64,000 bases of DNA from Pseudomonas sp. PICF141 (GTDB lineage: Bacteria > Pseudomonadota > Gammaproteobacteria > Pseudomonadales > Pseudomonadaceae). The translations under genes and the position numbers were made by a program. The notes beneath the pieces are model-generated. The model was not told where the DNA came from, ran no database searches, and worked only from the letters and a program-made list of their open reading frames with translations. This document shows, piece by piece, positions 58,637 through 64,000 of the stretch. The stretch is taken from assembly GCF_002286815.1 (NCBI RefSeq), contig NZ_MUNM01000031.1, forward strand, positions 22,628 to 86,627. The letters are read 5' to 3'. Each line of letters starts with the position of its first letter. Position 1 is the stretch's first letter.

Positions 58637-58717
58637 AGCTGCAAGCTGCAAGCTGCAAGTTAAAGCTGTGCGGCGTCCCCGCTGTTCTCTTGCAGCTTGA
58701 AGCTTGAAGCTTGTAAC
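58637..58717. repeat. AGCTGCA/AGCTTGA direct and inverted repeats between muxB and muxC
   Basis: Three tandem AGCTGCA units are followed, after a GC-rich middle, by TTGCAGCTTGAAGCTTGAAGC. The two ends can pair imperfectly. It occupies the 112-bp gap between two genes of one operon. Confidence 0.75.
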
Positions 58718-58734
58718 TGCGTTCACGACGCACC

Positions 58735-61700
58735 TCACACGGCCTCTCCCGCGCCGGATTTCGTCCAACGCCGCCCCAACCGATCGAAAGCCAGGTAAAT
58801 AACCGGTGTTGTGAAAAGCGTCAAAATCTGACTCACCAGCAAGCCACCTACCATCACCAGACCCAACGGCTGACGCAATTCCGCGCCGGAACCGGTGGCC
58901 AGCATCAGCGGCACCGCGCCGAACAATGCCGCCAGGGTGGTCATCAGAATCGGCCGGAAGCGCAGCAGCGCGGCCTGATAGATCGCCGTTTCCGGGTCGA
59001 TGCCCTGATTGCGTTCCGCCTCAAGCGCGAAGTCGATCATCATGATCGCGTTCTTTTTCACGATGCCGATCAGCAAAATGATGCCGATGATCGCGATCAT
59101 CCCCAGGTCATTGCCGCTCAACAGCAACGCCAGCAAGGCGCCGACCGCCGCCGAGGGCAAGGTCGAGAGAATGGTGATCGGGTGAATGTAGCTCTCGTAA
59201 AGCACGCCGAGCACGATGTACATGGTCACCACCGCCGCCAGAATCAGCAGCAAGGTACTCGACAGCGACGCCTGGAACGCTTCGGCCGCGCCCTGGAACT
59301 GGGTCTGCACGCCAATCGGCATGCCGATGTCTTTCTGCACCTGATCGATGATCTCGACCGCATGCCCCAACGCCACGCCGGGTGCCAGGTTGAAGGACAT
59401 CATCACCGCCGGGAACTGGCCGATGTGAGTGATCGCCAGTTGCGCCTGACGTTCCTCGACATGCGCCAGACTGGACAGGCGCACCTGCCCGCCATCGGTG
59501 GTCTTGACGTGAATCTGGTTCAGCGCATCCGGGCCGATTTTCTCGCCGGACTGCGATTGCAGCACCACGCGGTATTGGCTGGCCTGGGTGTAAATGGTGG
59601 AAATCTGCCGCTGGCCGAAGGCGTCGTACAGTGCGTCGGTGATGTTCGACACCGATACGCCGACCCTCGACGCCGCATCACGGTCGATCACCAGATACAC
59701 CTGCAAGCCCTTGTCCTGCAAATCGCTGGCGACGTCGGTCAGCTCCGGCCGTTGCGCCAGCGCTTCCACCAGACGCCCGCTCCACAGGCTGAGCAACTCG
59801 GAATCCGGCGAGGACATGCTGAACTGGTACTGCGTGCGGCTGACCCGGTCTTCGATGGTCAGGTCCTGTACCGGCTGCATGAACAGGCGAATGCCAATCA
59901 GTTTGTTCAGCTCCGGTTGCAGACGCGCGATCACTTCGGTGGCACTCAGGTCGCGCTCGCTGTGGGATTTGAGGTTGATCAGCAGCCGGCCACTGTTCAG
60001 CGTCGAGTTGTCGCCATCGACCCCGATGTAGGACGACAGGCTCTCGACGGCCGGATCGGCCAGGATCACCTTGGCCAGTTCCTGCTGGCGCTCGCTCATC
60101 GCCGCGAAGGAAATCGACTGCGGCGCCTCGGAAATACCCTGGATCACCCCGGTGTCCTGCACCGGGAAGAAGCCCTTGGGCACCACCACGTACAGGAACA
60201 CGGTCAACGCCAGCGTGCCAATGGCCACCATCAGGGTCAGCGGCTGGTGCTTGAGAACCCACTTTAACTTGCGCCCGTAAGCCTCGATCATCCAATCAAT
60301 TGCGGCGCCGCTGGAGCGGTAAAACCGACCCTGCTCCGCCGCCTTGGGCTCACGCTTGAGCAGTCGCGCGCACATCATTGGCGTCAGGGTCAGGGACACC
60401 ACAAGTGAAATCAGGATCGCCACTGCCAACGTGATCGCGAACTCACGGAACAAGCGCCCCACCACGTCGGCCATGAACAGCAGTGGAATCAGCACCGCGA
60501 TCAGCGACAGTGTCAGGGAAATGAGGGTAAAGCCAATCTGCTTGGCGCCCTTGAGGGCCGCTTGCAGCGGGCTGTCGCCCTCTTCGATGTATCGGGAAAT
60601 GTTCTCCAGCATGACGATCGCATCGTCCACCACAAAACCGGTGGCGATGGTCAGCGCCATCAGGGTCAGGTTATTGACCGAGAACCCCGCCAGGTACATC
60701 ACACCGAAGGTGCCGATCAACGACAGTGGCACGGCCACCGACGGAATGATCGTAGCGCTGGCCCGTCGCAGGAACAGGAACGTGACCATCACCACCAGTG
60801 CGATGGCGATCAGCAATTCGTGTTGCACGTCGGTGACCGAGGCGCGGATGGTCTGGGTGCGGTCGGTGAGCACTGTGACGTCAAGGCCAGCCGGCAGGTT
60901 GTCGGTGATGCTCGGCAACAAGGCCTTGATCCGGTCGACCACTTCGATGACGTTGGCGCCGGGCTGACGCTGGATGTTCAGCAGCACGGCCTGGTTTTCA
61001 TTGGCCCATGCCGCCAGCCGCTCGTTCTCCGCACCGTCGACGATTTCTGCCACGTCCTTGAGCCGCAACGGCGCGCCGTTGCTGTAGGCGAGGATCAGGT
61101 TGGCGTAGTCCTTGGGTGATGTCAGTTGGTCATTGGCGTCGAGCATCGACACGCGGGTCGGGCCGTCGAAGTTGCCTTTGGGCTGGTTGACGTTGGAGGC
61201 GCCGATCAACGTGCGCACGTCCGACAGGTTCAGGCCGTTGGCCGCCAGGGCCTCGGGGTTGACCTTGATTCGCACCGCCTGACGCTGGCCACCGGCAATG
61301 CTGACCATGCCGACACCGCTGATCTGGGCAATTTTCTGCGCCATGCGCGTGTCGACCAGATCATTGAGCTTGGGCAACAGCATGGTTTTGGACGTAATGG
61401 CCAGGGTCAGCACCGGGGTGTCCGCCGGGTTGACCTTGTTGTACACCGGCGGTGCCGGCAGATCCTTGGGCAGCAAATTGGTCGCGGCGTTGATCGCGGC
61501 CTGCACCTGCTGCTCGGCGACGTCCATGTTGATGTCGAGGCTGAACCGCAGGGTCAGCACCGAGGCGCCGCCAGAACTGGTGGATGCCATTTGGGTCAGC
61601 CCGGGCATTTGCCCGAACTGACGCTCCAGCGGCGCAGTCACGGCGCTGGTCATGACATCCGGGCTGGCGCCGGGATAGAGCGTCATGACGCGAATGGTCG

Positions 61701-61827
61701 GGTAATCGACCTGGGGCAATGCCGACACCGGCAGCAGCCGATAAGCGATCACACCGGCCAGAATAATCGCCAGCATGCTCAGGGTCGTGGCGACCGGGCG
61801 AAGGATGAACAGCCGCGAGATGTTCAT
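58735..61827 (-). CDS. muxB: RND efflux pump inner-membrane transporter MuxB (MdtB-like)
   Basis: This 1030-residue RND transporter has the same twelve-helix layout as its neighbour and the [13 protein letters not shown] stretch in helix 4 with the proton-relay acids. Together with MuxC it would form a hetero-trimer, fed by MuxA and ending at OpmB. It starts with [15 protein letters not shown], typical of MdtB. The muxA stop overlaps its start by four bases. The length is normal. The two transporters may have arisen by duplication; they differ in the periplasmic loops that choose substrates. Confidence 0.94.
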   Translation of the reverse strand: MNISRLFILRPVATTLSMLAIILAGVIAYRLLPVSALPQVDYPTIRVMTLYPGASPDVMTSAVTAPLERQFGQMPGLTQMASTSSGGASVLTLRFSLDINMDVAEQQVQAAINAATNLLPKDLPAPPVYNKVNPADTPVLTLAITSKTMLLPKLNDLVDTRMAQKIAQISGVGMVSIAGGQRQAVRIKVNPEALAANGLNLSDVRTLIGASNVNQPKGNFDGPTRVSMLDANDQLTSPKDYANLILAYSNGAPLRLKDVAEIVDGAENERLAAWANENQAVLLNIQRQPGANVIEVVDRIKALLPSITDNLPAGLDVTVLTDRTQTIRASVTDVQHELLIAIALVVMVTFLFLRRASATIIPSVAVPLSLIGTFGVMYLAGFSVNNLTLMALTIATGFVVDDAIVMLENISRYIEEGDSPLQAALKGAKQIGFTLISLTLSLIAVLIPLLFMADVVGRLFREFAITLAVAILISLVVSLTLTPMMCARLLKREPKAAEQGRFYRSSGAAIDWMIEAYGRKLKWVLKHQPLTLMVAIGTLALTVFLYVVVPKGFFPVQDTGVIQGISEAPQSISFAAMSERQQELAKVILADPAVESLSSYIGVDGDNSTLNSGRLLINLKSHSERDLSATEVIARLQPELNKLIGIRLFMQPVQDLTIEDRVSRTQYQFSMSSPDSELLSLWSGRLVEALAQRPELTDVASDLQDKGLQVYLVIDRDAASRVGVSVSNITDALYDAFGQRQISTIYTQASQYRVVLQSQSGEKIGPDALNQIHVKTTDGGQVRLSSLAHVEERQAQLAITHIGQFPAVMMSFNLAPGVALGHAVEIIDQVQKDIGMPIGVQTQFQGAAEAFQASLSSTLLLILAAVVTMYIVLGVLYESYIHPITILSTLPSAAVGALLALLLSGNDLGMIAIIGIILLIGIVKKNAIMMIDFALEAERNQGIDPETAIYQAALLRFRPILMTTLAALFGAVPLMLATGSGAELRQPLGLVMVGGLLVSQILTLFTTPVIYLAFDRLGRRWTKSGAGEAV

Positions 61828-63140
61828 GCGCCGCCCTTTTTCGCCTTGTCGGTGGTAGCGGGTTCAGTCGCCTCGGCCGCCGACTTGCCTTGCAGGTGCT
61901 CGGTCGGAGTCGTCGGCACATCCTTGCTGTCGTTGACGACTTCCACTTCGCTGCCTTCTTTCAGGCGGTCAGTGCCTTCCAGCACCACCCGATCGCCAAC
62001 GGCCAGGCCTTCGGTGATCACCGTGTTGTCACCGTCACTGGCGCCGACTTTCAACTGGCGGATGGTGACTTTCTTCTCACCGTCCATGGCATAGACGAAC
62101 GTGCCGTTGGTGCCGAACTGGATCGCCGCCGAGGGCGCAAGCACCACGCCTTTGAGGGTATCGGCCAGCAAGTGGACGTTGACGAACTGGTTGGGGAACA
62201 GTGCTTGATCGCGGTTCTCGTAGCGGGCCTTGAATTTCAGGGTGCCGGTGGTGACGTCGATCTGGTTGTCCAGGCTCTGCAACACGCCAGTGGCCTGCAA
62301 TTTGGTATCACCCCGGTCCCAGGCTTCGGCGGGCAGCTTGGCACCGGTGCGATAGCGCGCCAGCACGGTGTCCAGGCTGTTTTCCGGCAAGGTGAATGCG
62401 ACGCTGATCGGCTGGGTCTGGGTGATGATCACCAGCGCCGTGGTGTCGTTGGCCGCCACGAGGTTGCCGACGTCCAGCTGACGCAGGCCCACGCGCCCGG
62501 TGATCGGGGCGCGAATTTTAGTGAATTCCAGATTGAGTTTGGCGTCGTTGACCGCCGCCTGATTGGTCTTGACCGTGCCCTGGTACTGGGCGACCAGTGC
62601 TTCGGCGGTGTCCAAGGTTTGCTTGGCGATACTGTCTTCGCGGTACAGGCCGCGATAGCGCTCGACATCAACCTGCGCGTTTTTCAGTTGCGCCTGATTC
62701 TGCAGCAAGGTGCCTTCAGCCTGGAGCAAGGCGTTCTGGTAAGGACGCGGATCGATCTCGGCCAGCAGGTCGCCTGCCTTGACCATCTGCCCTTCTTCGA
62801 ACCAGATCTTGACCAGTTCGCCGCCGACCCGGCTACGCACATTGATGGTGTTCAGCGCGGTCACCGTGCCCAGCGCCTTGTAATACAGCGGAAAATCGCC
62901 TTGGACCGCCGGCGCCACGCGCACCGGTACCGGACCGGACGCCCCGCCGAACCCTGGACGCATCCCTCCCGACCTGCCGGTTTGCCCGGCAACGGCTTTC
63001 TGCCCTGCACCTTCTTTCGGCGCCGCGCCGCCGGGCCAGAATTTCCAGCACAGAGCGGCGATGACCAACAGGACAAACAGGCCGAACAGCCAGCGACGAG
63101 GATTGCGGGAAGCGGAGGATTGCATGGAATGATCAACCAT
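61824..63140 (-). CDS. muxA: RND periplasmic adaptor MuxA (MdtA-like)
   Basis: This 438-residue adaptor links the MuxB/MuxC pump to OpmB. It has a short cytoplasmic start, one membrane anchor (about 18-34), a flexible Gly/Pro-rich lead ([20 protein letters not shown]), a lipoyl and hairpin part ([20 protein letters not shown]) and a C-terminal barrel. The start at 63140 is open; a second ATG at 63125 has no better ribosome site. A lysine- and Glu-rich C-terminal tail follows the barrel. Its stop overlaps muxB by four bases. It is the first gene of the four-gene operon, 181 bases from tpx, and the promoter is expected in that gap. Confidence 0.93.
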   Translation of the reverse strand: MVDHSMQSSASRNPRRWLFGLFVLLVIAALCWKFWPGGAAPKEGAGQKAVAGQTGRSGGMRPGFGGASGPVPVRVAPAVQGDFPLYYKALGTVTALNTINVRSRVGGELVKIWFEEGQMVKAGDLLAEIDPRPYQNALLQAEGTLLQNQAQLKNAQVDVERYRGLYREDSIAKQTLDTAEALVAQYQGTVKTNQAAVNDAKLNLEFTKIRAPITGRVGLRQLDVGNLVAANDTTALVIITQTQPISVAFTLPENSLDTVLARYRTGAKLPAEAWDRGDTKLQATGVLQSLDNQIDVTTGTLKFKARYENRDQALFPNQFVNVHLLADTLKGVVLAPSAAIQFGTNGTFVYAMDGEKKVTIRQLKVGASDGDNTVITEGLAVGDRVVLEGTDRLKEGSEVEVVNDSKDVPTTPTEHLQGKSAAEATEPATTDKAKKGGA

Positions 63141-63276
63141 TGGGCGCGTGAAGCTTCTTTTCTACATGAGGCTGAACGATAAGCACTGGCGGGTATTAAG
63201 CAAAGCGCCTTTACCGGCAATTTACCTTTGGCTTACGTAACAGGAGATTTATCTAAAACACTGAAGCACAAATGAA

Positions 63277-63302
63277 AACGGCCTGGACAGGGCCAGGCCG
63301 TT
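63277..63302 (-). terminator. Intrinsic terminator of tpx
   Basis: AACGGCCTGG pairs with CCAGGCCGTT around a short loop. On the minus strand it is followed by TTTTCATTT, 20 bases after the tpx stop. Confidence 0.75.
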
Positions 63303-63321
63303 AACAATTGTAAAAGCAGAC

Positions 63322-63822
63322 TTATTTCAGCACTGCGAGCGCTGCGTCGTAGTTAGGTTCCTCAGCGATTTCCTTGACCAGTTCGCTGTGCAGGACCTTG
63401 TCGTTTTCGTCCAGTACCACGACGGCACGGGCGGTCAGGCCTTTGAGTGGGCCATCGGCAATCGCCACGCCGTAGTTCTCGATGAACTCGGCACCGCGCA
63501 GGGTCGACAGGTTCTGGACGTTTTCCAGACCTTCGGCACCGCAAAAACGAGCCTGGGCGAACGGCAGGTCAGCGGAGATGCACAGCACGACGGTGTTGGC
63601 GATGTCATTGGCCTGGGCGTTGAACTTGCGAACCGAAGTGGCGCAGGTCGGGGTGTCGATACTTGGGAAGATGTTCAGCACTTTGCGCTTGCCGGCGAAA
63701 TCCTTCAGGGAAACATCCGACAGATTGCCGGCAACCAGGGTAAAGGCTGGCGCCTGGGAACCGGCTTGTGGCAATTGGCCGTTGACTTGAACCGGGTTGC
63801 CTTTAAGAGTGACTTGAGCCAT
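63322..63822 (-). CDS. tpx: Thiol peroxidase Tpx
   Basis: Tpx reduces lipid and other peroxides with thioredoxin. The 166-residue protein has the peroxidatic C60 in DTPTCATSV and the resolving C94 in ARFCGAEG, one residue off the E. coli positions. The rest of the fold is intact ([10 protein letters not shown] at the start). ATG at 63822 begins [10 protein letters not shown]; the upstream AAGGAC site is well placed. It is a single gene, closed by a terminator, divergent from nothing visible. Confidence 0.96.
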   Translation of the reverse strand: MAQVTLKGNPVQVNGQLPQAGSQAPAFTLVAGNLSDVSLKDFAGKRKVLNIFPSIDTPTCATSVRKFNAQANDIANTVVLCISADLPFAQARFCGAEGLENVQNLSTLRGAEFIENYGVAIADGPLKGLTARAVVVLDENDKVLHSELVKEIAEEPNYDAALAVLK

Positions 63823-63946
63823 GAACGGAGTCCTTCTGAACGTGAGTGTAGAGAATTTTGACGAGGCGGAAGTTAACCACGAAATGGTCTGGCGACCTAT
63901 GCGGGACTGTCAGATATTTTGTGTGCGGGCCGGTAACGGCCTGCCG

Positions 63947-64000
63947 TTAGGCAGGCCATGCTTTTACCAGGTCGGCCTGATAAATCGATCTCCGTACAGA
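63947..64000 (-). other. Possible end of a gene on the minus strand, cut by the window edge
   Basis: Read on the minus strand, a frame from base 64000 runs 17 codons to a TAA at 63947-63949, followed by a small GGCAGGCCGTTACCGGCC hairpin. A second minus frame is also open for 11 codons to a TAA at 63964-63966. Both are too short to choose between. Confidence 0.25.

Overview
The window looks like chromosomal DNA of a Pseudomonas, most likely of the P. fluorescens group. The signs are a high G+C content with strong third-position bias, a tre/glg stress-carbohydrate block in the usual Pseudomonas order, a MuxABC-OpmB type efflux operon, a DUF3203 gene, and many short palindromic repeats of Pseudomonas type between genes. 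No rRNA, tRNA, insertion sequence, prophage or CRISPR array was seen.

Region 1 (1-5068) is an acyl-activation and reduction operon. It holds the end of a LuxE-like acyl-protein synthetase, a fused LuxC reductase plus PaaK/LuxE-like adenylation protein, a second PaaK/LuxE-like protein, and a GNAT acyltransferase. A convergent LysR gene, an aldo/keto reductase, an unrecognised 175-aa protein and a periplasmic DUF411 protein follow (5057-8548).

Region 2 (8664-20019) is the most unusual part. A divergent TetR gene faces an extended SDR reductase, an AMP-forming ligase-like enzyme with eroded motifs, a HAD-IB phosphatase, an FAD aromatic-type monooxygenase with a thioredoxin-like tail, a triple acyl carrier protein whose third domain lacks the attachment serine, a 1146-aa fusion of ketosynthase, cysteine-less KS-like domain and AfsA-type double hotdog, and an SRPBCC protein. 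The KS-KS'-hotdog-hotdog order mimics PfaC of polyunsaturated fatty acid synthases, but the hotdog motif is that of AfsA, the gamma-butyrolactone synthase. AfsA-like chemistry, a phosphatase, a reductase and a TetR gene together suggest an uncharacterised lactone-like or other acyl-derived small molecule. The product is an inference.

Region 3 (20104-23012) holds an outer-membrane barrel, a secreted alpha/beta hydrolase and a D-2-hydroxyacid dehydrogenase.

Region 4 (23628-46045) is the trehalose/alpha-glucan block. The forward operon is glgA-treZ-malQ-treY-DUF2934-glgX and the reverse operon is glgE-treS/maltokinase-glgB. Between them lie a PIG-L family protein, an EEP-family nuclease/phosphatase and a short autotransporter-type barrel. 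Linear glucan from GlgA can be turned into trehalose by TreY and TreZ. Trehalose can be turned into maltose, then maltose-1-phosphate (TreS-maltokinase), then glucan (GlgE) branched by GlgB. GlgX and MalQ recycle short chains.

Region 5 (46262-64000) holds small proteins, an MgtC-like membrane protein, CcoG, a MocR-type regulator, an SDR, an MHYT-GGDEF-EAL c-di-GMP protein, the muxABC-opmB efflux operon and thiol peroxidase tpx. Palindromic repeats sit at most gene ends here.
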